The notes beneath the pieces are model-generated. The model had not been told where the DNA came from, searched no databases, and saw nothing but the letters and a program-made list of their open reading frames with translations. The position numbers were made by a program, and so were the translations under genes. DNA of 64,000 nt from positions 5,907,374 to 5,971,373 of the forward strand of contig LS997567.1 of NCBI GenBank assembly GCA_000469685.2, given 5' to 3'. This DNA comes from Haemonchus contortus (lineage: Eukaryota; Nematoda; Chromadorea; Rhabditida; Trichostrongylidae). This document shows, in pieces, positions 48,311-59,899 of the stretch (its first letter is position 1; each line of letters begins with the position of its first letter).

Positions 48311-51300
48311 TCAGGGATTTGTAAGGATTGCTGATCTAACTGTCTCGTCAGCCTGATCTGATGACGGCCGTCCACAGCGATGCTCCAGTTCTGCCATGAG
48401 ATCGGAAACTGTTTCTTCCTGAAGGATTGGAATCAATATCCTATTGATAAATAGGGAAACCAGAAGGTGCTCTAGAAAACCAACATCTATCAGGACAAAG
48501 CGCTTTTTATCCCTGGAGAATAGGTAGTCGTCACCGTTGTATATATCGAACCACATTCCATGGACGAATAGGTTACCTGAATGAGCAGTGAGTTGGAAGA
48601 ATCTTGCACGGTGTAGTTCTAATTATTAATAAAGTATTAATTATAATATAATAATTAATTAATAATTAATAATAATAATATGATAATTATAATTAATTGT
48701 AATTCTAATATTATTAATTATAATTAATTATGTAGTTCTAAGATCTACGAGAGCTTTTTCGGCTTTTACCACATCCCTTCGAAAAGACTTCGCACTGACT
48801 ACATGTGAGGTGATGTTCGTCGTGAATGAACTGATCCATAGGAGATATAAAACTCATTAGGTGTTTAGAAAGGTATCTGCTGAAACTTCAACGAAATTCC
48901 AATTTTTTCTGGAATATTCTGGAAGTTTCCACAAAATCACTATGTATGCATCTATTTCCCCGTTCTCGACATGAACTCCTTGAGGAGTCCAAACCCGGCC
49001 ACTCCACAGCTTAAACCCATCGAAACTTGTGACAAATATTTGGTTTTCACGCCTTTTCAAACGGTTCTTCGCACGCCACGTTCCGACGCTACAGTGTCGG
49101 AACAAGAAGGTCGAAGCTGATCTGGGAGTTATCGAGAAAAACGCATATATTTTTGCGTATACTAATGAATAGTGTCCATTTGATGCATTTTTATGAAGAT
49201 TTCCAGAGCATTTCGGAAGAACTCCGGACCATCTATGCGCCAATACTGACCAAAGCAGGCTCTTCTCGAACTTTCCAAAACCATGTTTACTGTAGTGATG
49301 AAAGGGTGCTGCGACCACTTACCTGATTCAAAATGTTCCTTCAAGAACTCATGGGATGCAATGTTCTCCAGTTGTTGCAAGACGTTTATCTGAAGTAATG
49401 TAATTAATTTACCAAAAAATCAGTGGAAAGATGGAAAATTTTAAGTTCTCGGGCGTGAGTTTTTGACTTCCAACTGTATGTTTCTTAGGGCTCATTTTAG
49501 TAGTTTCTCTACACCGCAGTACTTTAAGCACACCTAGTTTTGCTTTGAAGATCTATCAGAGAACAATGAAAGAAGTAGAGCATTTCGAAGCATTTCCTGA
49601 CTTTGTGCTGCCTCTTGAGGGAAGCCGAGTCCGCGAAATCGCAGAGCCACGCAGCCTAAGCGTCTGTGATTGGCCTGGGGAAAATCCGCCAATAAGGAGC
49701 GCACGATGTGCAAGAATTTCAATGTATTTGCACAAACTCCCCTCTGACAGCGTGAAAAATCCAGATGAGCCAGTAATAAGTAAAAAAAAAGCTCTGAGCT
49801 TAAAATTAGTTTTTTCCAAGATTCCCATATTACATAAAAAGTCCCCTTAGGTGAAGTCCGCAGAATAGTGAGGGGAACATGGCACATCAAGCAGCTGATT
49901 CATTTCAAGAGTTTCACAGAAGTGGACGCTATAAAAGTTGAAAAGCAACCTCGTAGGAGCAGAAAGACAAAAAGAAATTCAGATTGAAGGTAAAAGAAAC
50001 CTGTGACAGTTTGTCCTGTACAGGAAGTTTGTCCAGCGGGTCCACTATAGCCTCAAAATCTTGACTAGGTGCTATTTTAGTTCCAAATTTCAGTACTGTG
50101 CCACCTTTGTGGAGTCGTTCATTCAGACTGAAAACTGAGATTCTAGATAAATCTGGCGCAAGAATAAACCGCAAAAATTAAGAATTTTTATTCTTAGGTT
50201 GGGCATTGGGCCTACAGTGGTTACCATCAACCAACTGTCATTCAATGTCGCTCGCCTCCCCTATCAGCAGATTACAGTCTTTTCCCGTACGACGTGAGGC
50301 ACCAATCAACATACGCAATCAATCAAGAGATGTCGTGTGGCAAGACAGCTAGCAAGGGACCCCTGCTCGCTGTGAACGGATCGGGCATGACGCCGCACAC
50401 CCTCCTCCACCACCAAACGAACCCAATCGACCAAAAACCAATAGCAATGCTACACAATCTTCTTTTCCGAATGTCAGCTATCCCACTGATTTGGCACTAA
50501 GGTCCCACTCAAGGTCGAAACAACACTATGACACAGGATACCATGGGGGAGGGTAGTTTACCATCAAACGTGCGAATCGTTGACGATATTGATAAATACA
50601 TATAAATAAGTCAGTAAAAACAACTAAAATCTCGAAGTAGACCGTTTCATGCTGCGAAATCCATTACGCCGAACCCAATGATCCATAGGTGACTCAATGT
50701 CGAAGTTCTTTGGACACTGATGAAGCGAATGAAGCAAATTCATGGCCTAAAAATGAATAGTGAATTGTCAAAAATGTTGACCCTACAACATATGAATTAT
50801 ATTTCCGTTTCCGATGATGAGAGAACGATGGTACAAGCAGGGGGACTGGCCTTACATGCGTCCGAGGATGCGCGCGGCAAATTGCGCGGCGAAGTGCGTG
50901 GGGATTCGAACGACTCTGGCGTCTATCATTGGGGCCCAAATTTGAAGTCGAGTACATTAGTAGTATCAGCTGACCCCACTAACCTACTGTATTTCAAATT
51001 TGAGCCCCAATGGTAGGCGCCAGAGTCGTTCAAATCCCCACGCACTTCGCCGCGCAATTTGCCGCGCGCATCCTCGGACGCACGTAAGTACCCATACCCG
51101 TACAAGCATGTTTACTGGAAAACTCTTATCGTGCAATTTGGCTGCGTGCACGACGGCGTGCGATTTTTTCGCGCGGTTTTTTTAGCGGGAAAATTCATGC
51201 ACGTGCATGTTGTACGAAGTCTTAACGGCGAAGAAGTGCACGTGCGCGTGAATACAGTAAGACACGCGAACAAACTGTGGCACAGTCGCGTACGTAGCCA

Positions 51301-52634
51301 AATTTTTCCTTCCAACCAATGTACTTTTCTTCGTATGCATCTCTCTAATAGTCATGACTACTCCTTAATTTATTGATTAAAAGATTGACTCGTTAATCGA
51401 TCGACCATCTATCAGCCTCATTGCCACCTTGCAATCTGAGTGCCCACAGACGATAATATGGCGTATGCCTCCTCGCGTGATAGCTAGTTCGAGGGCGGCA
51501 GGTTCAGTTGTTACGGATATATCGGACGAAGTACCTGTAAGTAGAGGGCAAAATTGAAAATGAACAGTAAATTAGAAATAAATAAACGAACAATAATAAA
51601 TAAGACACAAAAAAGTTTACTGTGAAGGTGACACGAAATTTCGAATCACAAACCATAATGGGGAGCGTCAGGGATCATATTTCCAGCATTTCGTACCACA
51701 AACATGTCACCGACGTTCGATTGGGTGAAACGGGTTGGAAGCATACGGGAATCCATGCACGTGAACATCACAGCCATCGGCTGAAAACCCCACTATAAAC
51801 GATCGGAAGCGCATCAATGTTTGCCTGTCTCAAATAGGGCGTAGAAATTGGACTATATTTGATCTACTGAGTTGCTAGACCTACATACGGTTGGAAATTG
51901 GAATATGAGCTCGCTGCTGGGTATTTCCAAACCTGTTGAAGTTTTGGGGTAGTGGTAGGGAAACAACAGTGGGCTCAGGCATGAGTACCAACCAGGGGAT
52001 CTGAATATCCTCGAAAATGAACAAAAACGAGGAAAAGCAGGTGCTCGGGTGTGAAAAAGTTAATTAAGAAGTCAAATATTAATCGCGATTACAAAATAAA
52101 CAGTGAGCGAGGTACGCTCCATTGCTCTTGGGGTTTGAACAAAGGAGTGAGATGTTCAGTAGGTATGCCCTTGCCATCAGCGGCGACCATATTCAGATCG
52201 TTTCGTAGTTTCAGTACCACTAACCTCCAATCTCCAAGGGATAAAAGGTCCTGACACGTTTGGCTGACCTAGTTAGTGTAGCTCAACGGGAATGTCATGC
52301 AACAATTTGTACCCATGAGGGAGCGGAATGGGGAAGGAGACTGTGGTCGTCAACGATGAAAGCTGACTGATGATGCAAGGAGTAAAGCGTCATGTTTGGA
52401 AGAGTAGTGATTCTTAGAGGAAAAACAAAAAAAAAAACAAAAAAGGTAACAAAAAATAAAAATAAATAAAAATAAAAGTAGAATAAAAAATAATAAAAAT
52501 GAAGACAAAGATAAATAATGAGTGATCCAGAACCGATGAACCTTCGGATGATCGCCAACGTCATCGAACTGCTTGGTCAATTCCTTCCTGACAGTCTGCC
52601 GAAATTTCACAACTCCACGAAGTATTCGATTCAT
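48311..52634 (-). CDS. bca-1: Beta-class carbonic anhydrase, 8 exons, 274 aa
   Basis: Exons: 52542-52634, 51654-51780, 51428-51534, 50643-50746, 50001-50127, 49323-49389, 48485-48576, 48311-48418. They sum to 825 nt and all phases join. The enzyme interconverts CO2 and bicarbonate. Beta-class zinc ligands are intact: Cys39, with the Asp41-Arg43 dyad (FTCMDSRM), and His105 and Cys108 (VCGHSDC). Other family landmarks are MNRILRGVVKFRQTVRK at the N-terminus, DMFVVRNAGNMIPDAPHYG, SVTTEPAALELA and HGMWFDIYNG. The start at 52634 matches the usual nematode N-terminus, and no mitochondrial leader is visible. The TGA stop is followed within 12 nt by AATAAA. Intron 3 contains a long hairpin. Symbol bca-1 is assigned by resemblance to the C. 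elegans protein (about 270 aa from memory); bca-2 cannot be excluded. Mammals lack beta-class enzymes. Confidence 0.93.
48621..48735. repeat. AT-only low-complexity tract
   Basis: About 115 bp of AATTAATTATAAT-type sequence, flanked on both sides by TGTAGTTCTA, in carbonic anhydrase intron 6 (48577-49322). Confidence 0.7.
50851..51088. repeat. Long hairpin in carbonic anhydrase intron 3
   Basis: The left arm (50851-50945, CTTACATGCGTCCGAGGATG onward) and right arm (50997-51088) are near-perfect inverted repeats of about 92-95 bp around a loop of about 50 bp. The arms are GC-rich (GCGCGCGGCAAATTGCGCGG) in an AT-rich intron (50747-51427). Confidence 0.85.
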
Positions 52635-54704
52635 GATGATCAGCTTACTGGGAATCAGGTAATAATCACCTGAAATATTAGCAGATACTCTTGAAGACTC
52701 GATACTTACTAAATGATACCAAACTGGGAGGATAAGAGCATTCACTTGTACATCGGGTATCCAACGCAGGTAATTGAGTGCAAGTCAAATGCGTTGGAAA
52801 TCCCAAGAACTAGATCCATTACGCCAAGAGACTCCTTCGTTCGCTACTTTACTTAGTCTATTGATCAGTACAAACTACATTGATGTGATAAATTTGATTA
52901 TCATTTCTAATGCTCGCGTGAGCTCCAAGAGCCTCAGACAATCAGATAAAATTCGATCGATAACTCGAAAAACTGGCAAGTACTGTTGCCATATGACAAG
53001 AATACCCTCTTGAGGCCTTTACTTTTCGCCGAATGGCAAAAACGCTTCAGCAGTTCTTCAAGTCATTCACAAGATAGGATAACTATTAAGACAGAACGGA
53101 CCTTTATCGCGACAACATTCCGCGCGCAAGCGGCGGCGAAATCGCGCGGCAATAAACTCGCCCTAATGCCCTTTTATTTTCCAGAAGTATCGGAAATTCG
53201 TAATTCGTAACTTATCCAGATTACTTTGATGAACTTAAGATTATTCATGCTTTTCGCTGTAGGGCCAATCACGAAACTACAAATACTTGAGCAAGTATTG
53301 CATATAATTTTCATAATAATGGATGAAGGAACCTGAACACTGATGTTTAAGCCCAACTGAACCCACACGAGACGCTGCCTTCAGGCGAGGTTGTTTCTGC
53401 CTCCCTGGCCTATCTGCTAGCCGAAGTTGTCCTTAAATACTAAGAAACATGGAGAATGGGAAAGTCAAAGGTTGACTTCGGAAGGAAATCATGTTTAATC
53501 AAAAAATCACAAAGAAATCTCGTCTTGCGAGCTCATATATGCAAAACAAAGATCAGCCTCATAAAATGTGAAGACAATTCGGTGAAAACTTGATAAGCAA
53601 TCAGGAACTGGTCGATTGAAAGTCAATAAACAACAGGAGATCTTCCATCTATCTGTGGGACAAAGTGCAATTCGACAAAAGACGGACACGGTTAAACTAT
53701 TGACTGGAAATGGACATTGATTTGAGGTGTATGGTCATGAAATAGGCAGCGTCCGAGCGTCTGAACAAGGAATCCTTCAAATTCAAACATTTCAAACAAG
53801 TTAATTCTCCGATCAGCCAATCCACAGAACGAACACGAGAGACGATTCTTTGAACTCATTCACTGCATTACCATTTACGTTTTCCGAACAATCAAGAACA
53901 TGTTGAAGGGAATGGTGAGGGTTCTTAAAAGTCCGTGAAAGAGATATGGGTTTGTATAACTTGATACTAATAATATTCATAGTATAAGCCCCATACTCCT
54001 TCAATACGCCACTACGATTTCGAATGGAAGTCGAATGCTGGGGCGCACGCTGAAACGGGAATGATTACCGCCAAAAAAATTATCCTTTGACCTTTATTAT
54101 TACTGCTACCATTATTCTTGTCTTTATTGATATCCTCATGCTCGCTTATACCGTATTACATATTTTCAACTGGTTTCTCAAGCCAATTAACAGCTAGAGG
54201 AAAGTCGTAAACAAATTACATATATGGAAATTCCTCCTTCAAGAAAGGCAAATTTGATGACAGGGGGCAAGGCAAACTTACTACTCACTGATAAGTCTCT
54301 AAAGTAATACTGTCCTTTCATGGACTGAACCTGGAAAGAGTTTCATTGAAGGTTTCGAATTTTCTAGTATACGCTTACATCACTAATAATGGAAGGTATG
54401 TAAGTATATTAAAGAAGTCATACATGTAAGTTATAATCTTTTTTTAGCATTCTGTATGTACAAAATAAAGTTGATAACCTAATTGACCGTCTAGACTGGC
54501 TGCATTTCAAATCAGACTCTGCCAAGACCTTGAATTGATTTCAAAAAGACGTGGAAAACGAGCAGAACTGATCACCTTCTGAATGTGAAATTGTGGACTC
54601 AGGAAGAATTTGAAGTAATCAAAATATATTGTAAAGAGAACTACCACAAGGTATCTTCGGAGTAGGAATTGGTCAGTCATGAGAAGTGATGACTCGAGCA
54701 ATTA
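52635..54704. other. Interval between the carbonic anhydrase start and the unidentified gene's 3' end
   Basis: It should contain the carbonic anhydrase promoter (just above 52634) and the 3' UTR of the unidentified gene. A SINE tail sits at 54005-54092. Minus-strand open stretches near 53510-53690 and 53813-54004 gave no recognisable protein. Confidence 0.4.
54005..54092 (+). mobile_element. SINE 3' fragment
   Basis: Plus-orientation tail containing ACGCCACTACGATT, GAATGGAAGTCGAATGC and GGGGCGCACGC, ending near CCGCCAAAA. The head is absent. Confidence 0.65.
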
Positions 54705-54710
54705 TTTATT
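54705..54710 (-). terminator. Possible polyadenylation signal of the unidentified gene
   Basis: AATAAA on the minus strand, about 265 nt past the stop at 54973-54975. The context is AT-rich. Confidence 0.3.
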
Positions 54711-54972
54711 TCCTTCAAGACGGTTCAGAAAGTAGTGATTAAATGGGATGCCCAGTCAAAGAGCTCTAAACTCACCGTTAACTAATAAAAAAATGGAAAG
54801 ATATAGATAGACACAAGTAGATAGAAGATAAATAGACATACATAGATACTGCAACTTTTCGACCACACGTACATATAGCATAACAATGCGGTCGAAGAGC
54901 GGACATGTGGTACATTGATTGAGAGAAAGACTTCCTCTGTACTAGCGTCTAAAGGGGTCGGGTTAGGAAAAT

Positions 54973-57311
54973 TCAGTTGCCGTTTCTAACGCCCCACACT
55001 TTAATCTTGAGCAGCATCTGATCCGGAATCGGCTCTACGACCTCGAACTGACAAAACCATAACGAAAGCTTCTCTGAAGCCATGGTGGGGCAGTGCTGGG
55101 GTAAATACTGGAAGCACATTGCGTTGAAGTCACATATCCAAAAATAAACTGAAGGGACCGGTGCTTCTCGACCGAAGGCGGCTACGACTGGAGTGGCCTT
55201 TTCATGGAAAACTTGGATGAAACCCAACCCCAGCTGACACCTGCCGAATTCTAGTTTTGAAGCATCTACTGAGTTGCTGTTCTGGATCAGATGGGGACTT
55301 GGGATACTTGAACTTCAGTGGACTGTGGAGATTTTTGATCGGATAGTCACAAACTGTTACGAACCTTTCAGTTTCAGAAGAAGGCGATTCCGCCAAAAAC
55401 AAAATCTACACACGAACAATTAAAGGCACGGTTCACGATAAAAATGGTTACTGAGCTCTTCCATTAGGAATACTCAGTGGCCCCCATGGGTGGTAGGAGG
55501 GTCCTTCTCGCTCCCAAAATCTCTACGGTCAGGGCATAGGGGAAGCCCTGCTGCTGTCTTTATTCGCTTTTCCGCCCCTCGATCGATGTTTTGTCAGACG
55601 AGTGTCGAGACAATACAGATTGCTATTATTCGTTCTAGGACCCACACACAATCAGCTGGTCGCCGAGTGATGAGGAGATGATTTTCTCCCACTCTTTTTT
55701 CCTCTGTTATTCTTTTGCTGCCGCGATCCCTCTCCTGATTTCCTACCCCAGAAGGTTGGAAAAGGTGGGCCATTTTTGCTGTAACTAAGGTTTTTTGTTT
55801 ACTTATGCTTATTAGTGGATGGATTTTCGCTCACCGTACTCAGTCATTTGCACCAGGACCCACACGTTTGGACGATGCAATGACGCGCTGTGCGTCGTGT
55901 CGTCCAAACTCCCCACTCTTTTTCAATCTTCTGGTTTCATTCTCGTCCAGCCCCCTTTTAACGGTTTTTCGAAGCCTTTTTCACTTCGGAAACACCGATC
56001 CACGCAGTTTCTTCGCCTCCATCGCACTATTTACCATCTTATCTTCCATTTAAGTCATAATCTGGGCTACCCAAAATTATCGTGATCTGTGCCTTTAACG
56101 AAAACAATTCAGTGATACAAAAATTATGCTGAGGCTCATGGAATCAGTAAGTACAGTGGATGAGTGTTCAGCACCTTTTGAGCCTATCTTCAGAAGACTT
56201 AGTATTAGTTCCTCTTTATAGTGTGGAGAGTAATACACTAGATGCGTAAAACACTAACTCTTTTTTTTACTGAAAAGAGTCGACTGGCTCAGAAGAAGGG
56301 GTGAAGTCGGAATCTTCAGCGGAAGGGGGGCAGTCGGAAGCTCTTCCCTCAAATATGACAAAAAGTCTTCATCATAGGCCTTCTGGACATCGCACAGCCT
56401 TTTCCTTGTACTCTTAAAAAGAGTCGACTGACCGAAAGTTGAGAGGAAGGTAGGAACCTGAAATTTTCCTTCCAATATTTCAAGAGCTCTTCGCCTTGAG
56501 GCTGAGGTCTGGTTGTCTTCGTTTTTTTAATATCATCAGGTTGCCTTTGTGCAATCACAAACTGCATTATGCAGCCGGTGAAAATGGACTCCAATGTGGA
56601 GGGCTCCACATCTCGGGCTCCATGTGATCAAATTGTTACGTGTCAGATGGTGAAAAGTAAAATATTTGGCATGCTCTGATCCGGTTAGCAACTCCTTCTC
56701 AATTTTTCTTGGTGGTTGTTCCCTTCTCCTTATTCGGCAATGTTTCTGGTTTATATGCGTTCATCACGGAAATCCTATTCTGTCGTGCCTATAAAAGTTT
56801 TGAAGGAAGGACTTGGGGCGGTAGATGCGCCCCTTACTCGACTTCCATTCAGGATCGTAGTGGAGTAATGAGTGTGTATGTGGCCTATACAATGGCTTAT
56901 AGTGGCTAGCCGATGTACATGTCAGCGCTTTTATCCTCCCACACAAGCATGGTACCAATTAACCGACATGGAAGGCTTGGTTAGTTTAGGCGGATATCAA
57001 TCCGGGATTCAAACCCGTGACGATGCATGTGTGAAGGGCGCCACTTGCCACTACCTCCTCCCCGGAAGTATGTTGTTAAAGAAAATCTGCTGGGTTCTTA
57101 GGAGGCTCTTTGTGCACTTTAACTGTATACCGTTACTGAACTTCACCCCAAATTAAAACTTTACACGTTGTATTTTTGGCACATTGAGCGTCGGTTCAAT
57201 GGTATCCTTGGGCTGGTTCTTCTCCCCAATGCATTTCGCTCGCACATTAATCATTAGGCCAAACAGAACATCAAATGTGTGATCATGGATAAATGCTTCG
57301 GAATATATTTG
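54973..57311 (-). CDS. Unidentified multi-exon gene, partial model
   Basis: I do not recognise the family. Exon 57165-57311 is clean: 49 codons, CAG acceptor, GTAAAG donor, phase 0 at both ends, with text such as HDHTFDVLFGLMINVRAKC. A coding-like block at about 56256-56607 shows two overlapping frames (containing TRPQPQGEELLKYWKEN and RLCDVQKAYDEDFLSYLREE), joined by an unresolved intron or a frameshift. The terminal exon 54973-55405 follows a TAG acceptor and ends at a TGA; it contains PSVYFWICDFNAMCFQYLP and VVEPIPDQMLLKIKVWGVR. Within it one extra base in a run of four C (plus strand 55228-55231) breaks the frame. The text looks like conserved globular, intracellular protein, with no signal peptide or obvious membrane helix. 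The 5' end lies above 57311 and was not found. A SINE (56820-57064) and a TTAA element (55420-56098) occupy its introns. Confidence 0.55.
55420..56098. mobile_element. TTAA-flanked inverted-repeat element, copy B
   Basis: 679 bp between TTAA sites, same ends as copy A; the interior runs as the reverse complement of copy A along most of its length. It lies in the last intron of the unidentified gene and ends about 15 bp before the TAG splice acceptor at 55406-55408. Confidence 0.8.
56820..57064 (-). mobile_element. SINE copy in an intron of the unidentified gene
   Basis: Reverse orientation. ATGCGCCCCTTACTCGAC begins the tail, GGGATTCAAACCCGTG is the B-box complement, and GCCACTTGCCACTACCTCC is the head end. 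It separates exon 57165-57311 from coding-like sequence at 56.3-56.6 kb. Confidence 0.8.
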
Positions 57312-58019
57312 CTGAATGCTTTTAGTTGGTCGGCGCCCGTTTGTGACTGACCTCTGAGATGCTGGTTAGCCCTTCATGTTTGTTTTGGGTGTTGTCAAAG
57401 GTTCGTGTATTTTTTTTTACATTTTTGTTGACTTTGCATGGTACACAATATGCACTTCGACTGCATACAGGAAGAGGATATAGAAACACATCCACTCGGT
57501 AAAATAGAACCTGCATCAATCTGACAATGCTGCACTGTTTGTTCTCTTGCTTCCCAACAGTACAACTTTTTGTTGATTTAATCTCTCCGTCAGCTTCACA
57601 CAAAACCATCATTTCATAACAATTACTCGATAATTTTGAAACTATTTTTATGAACCATTAATCCTTACGTGAAATTCCAATTCATTTTCCTTATCATGTT
57701 CAAGTGTTTCGCTGTTTTTAAGCTGGAGAAGTCAGAAAGCTCGTTGGACATCCTCCATTTGATTGACTGACTGCTGTCAGAAACTGTGGCAACGTTGTTT
57801 ACAGAAAAGCCATATCTGAACTGAATCATGTACATATTTAATAACCTAAATGTGTTAGCTCCCTCTAATTCCCTGGTCTTATAAGTATGCCAAACAGACC
57901 TTCGAAGCTCTTAATCGAATGGCTATGGAACGGAGTTTCGAATTTTCACAAATATATGTTCCCCGTTCCGTCTCCCATACATGCTCCTAGCAACTTTGAG
58001 CGCTCTCGACACAAATCAA

Positions 58020-58450
58020 CACTTTTTCGCGCACACTCCGCCCTCCGCCCCCAAACCACCCCCCTCCCCCCCCCACCTCTTCCCCCTGTAGGAGTCCAGT
58101 TCTACTACCTGCCATAAGTACTCACCTCCTGCCAGCTGCACCCACACAAAATTTAAACCCTTCAGGTCCACGGGAACAGTAGTTATGAATTTTCGCCTAG
58201 AAATTTATTTTGCACAAACCCCGCCCTCTGCAGGCGGGGTTCGGTCCATCCACATACCATAAGTGTTCCCATCCTGTTGCCTTGTTGCCTGACTCTTATC
58301 AATTTTGAATGCTCTAGGTCCAATGGGACAGGAGTTATGAGTTTCCGGTCAGACAAACAAACAAACAAACACAAACATGCACACACATCACACATGCACA
58401 CATACACAATTACTAACAGACACACCTAGCGGATTATATAAGTGGGATTG
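58020..58450 (+). mobile_element. Possible LINE (RTE-like) 3' end
   Basis: A CCCCGCCCTCTGCAGGCGGGG hairpin-like segment, a CCAATGGGACAGGAGTTATGAG segment, a CAAACAAACAAACAAAC run, and a tail GCGGATTATATAAGTGGGA. Two related sub-blocks occur. The layout recalls RTE 3' UTRs, but no coding remnant was seen. Confidence 0.3.
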
Positions 58451-59331
58451 ATGTGCGGTTCTACAACAGCCTGTACAAATGCAATTGAACTTAACATGAA
58501 AACAATTAAATCGGCGTTTAAAAGAACTATTGCTGAGCTATTGGCAATTTAACAATGTATGTTGGACCAAAGTCAGGGATTCTCACTAACTAGACAGAGA
58601 AACAGCTTCTACTCGACACCATAAATATTACACAAGCCCTCAGACGATCCCTTTGAAGCCTAAACGATAGTCCTGTAAAGGCCGATACAAATTTTAAATT
58701 TCTTGAAAAGCCGAAGAAGTTGTTAAACACTGATACACAACATTATTGAAGGAATGTATGACGATTGCCGTTCACAGAAATCAGCGACCAGTATCGTAGG
58801 CGATATTTCTCCATGGAACAATCATTGTACAGATGAAACCGATAAAACTCGATGATTTCATGAGTATATTAGCCTGAGACCATGATAAACAGCTGTTCTG
58901 TGACTACAGTATTATTTGATATCACGCAGTATAAGCAACATATTATCTAAAGCTGTTGTTCCTTCTTTCACTTGCGATAACCCCTCTTTTTGATGTTTTT
59001 ATCACCTTTCAGAACAGATCGGGTTGGGATCATTCCGTTCAAATTTTAGTGTTCATTCACTTCATACCCGCTGGTCGAGACCTTAAAGAGTAGAAATCTA
59101 AGGTATTTTCCTCATCACAAATATTCTACTTGTATTTATACAGCATTTATTCAGGAAAATGGACATTCAAATAAAAGTGTTAAATCGCATTAGCAAAGTA
59201 TATGGGATCACTCTATACAGCAATGTAATGCAAAGTATTGCAAATTATTTGTCCGGGAAAAAAAAGTTTGAGGAAACATTGTATTGATCTGTCGTGGAGA
59301 CATTGTATTGATCGTGTATTGATCTGGAAGG

Positions 59332-59400
59332 AGGTGGTGTAGTGGTAAATGGCGCACTATTGTACACGCAATGTCACGGGTTCGAATCCCGGATTGAACA
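59332..59400 (+). mobile_element. SINE tRNA-like head
   Basis: Contains only the tRNA-related part: an A-box-like GGTGTAGTGGTAAATGG and a perfect B box GGTTCGAATCC about 30 bp further on. It is the clearest evidence for the tRNA origin. Cloverleaf pairing is not convincing, so a functional tRNA is unlikely. Confidence 0.7.
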
Positions 59401-59701
59401 CTTCGAAAAACAAATTTGAACACTCCGTCATTTGTAAAATATGGAATTCTGTTAACAGTAAAATTGAAGCTAGTCAGGCATGGTGCCTTCAAGAATGCCT
59501 TCGACAAACGGAAATAAAAAGCCGGTAAAAAAATCTCTGTGCGAAGGGGGTTGCAGTAAAAACTATCCTTAACTAGTCTGCGCCATGCAATCACAAGAGG
59601 TAACACGACAATGGTACTGAAGGTAAAATAATATTTAGCCATCTTCTGGTTGATTCAACATTTAGAGGTCCCCTTTTTCCCGACCGGATGATTTTATGCA
59701 C

Positions 59702-59899
59702 CTCCTCACATGAGGCATTCCACGAGAAACCGATCAGGTCCCTGATCCTCGCTGTCAAAAATGCTCCTCCACTCTTCTGGCCCCTCATCTCTCTCTCCAT
59801 CATAAAGCTCTGCCTCGCAGTCGGAGGTTTCAGTAGTATAGCATCATTTTTGACCCCTGACTGTTTCCGAAAATCGAGCCTCCCAGGTTTGTACGTATA
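59702..59899 (-). CDS. Possible isolated coding exon
   Basis: An open minus-strand stretch with protein-like composition (for example RIRDLIGFSWNASCEEVHK) that reaches a plausible AG|GTGCAT donor near 59701. The acceptor side is unclear. It could be a 5' exon of the unidentified gene ending at 54973, a separate gene, or chance. No family was recognised. Confidence 0.22.

Noticed and set aside
55805..56085. Plus-strand open frames of 82-88 codons
   Set aside because: They lie inside TTAA element copy B, and copy A shows the same sequence as non-coding repeat.
59340..59410. Possible functional tRNA gene with A and B boxes
   Set aside because: No convincing acceptor, D or anticodon stem pairing, and the sequence matches the SINE head.
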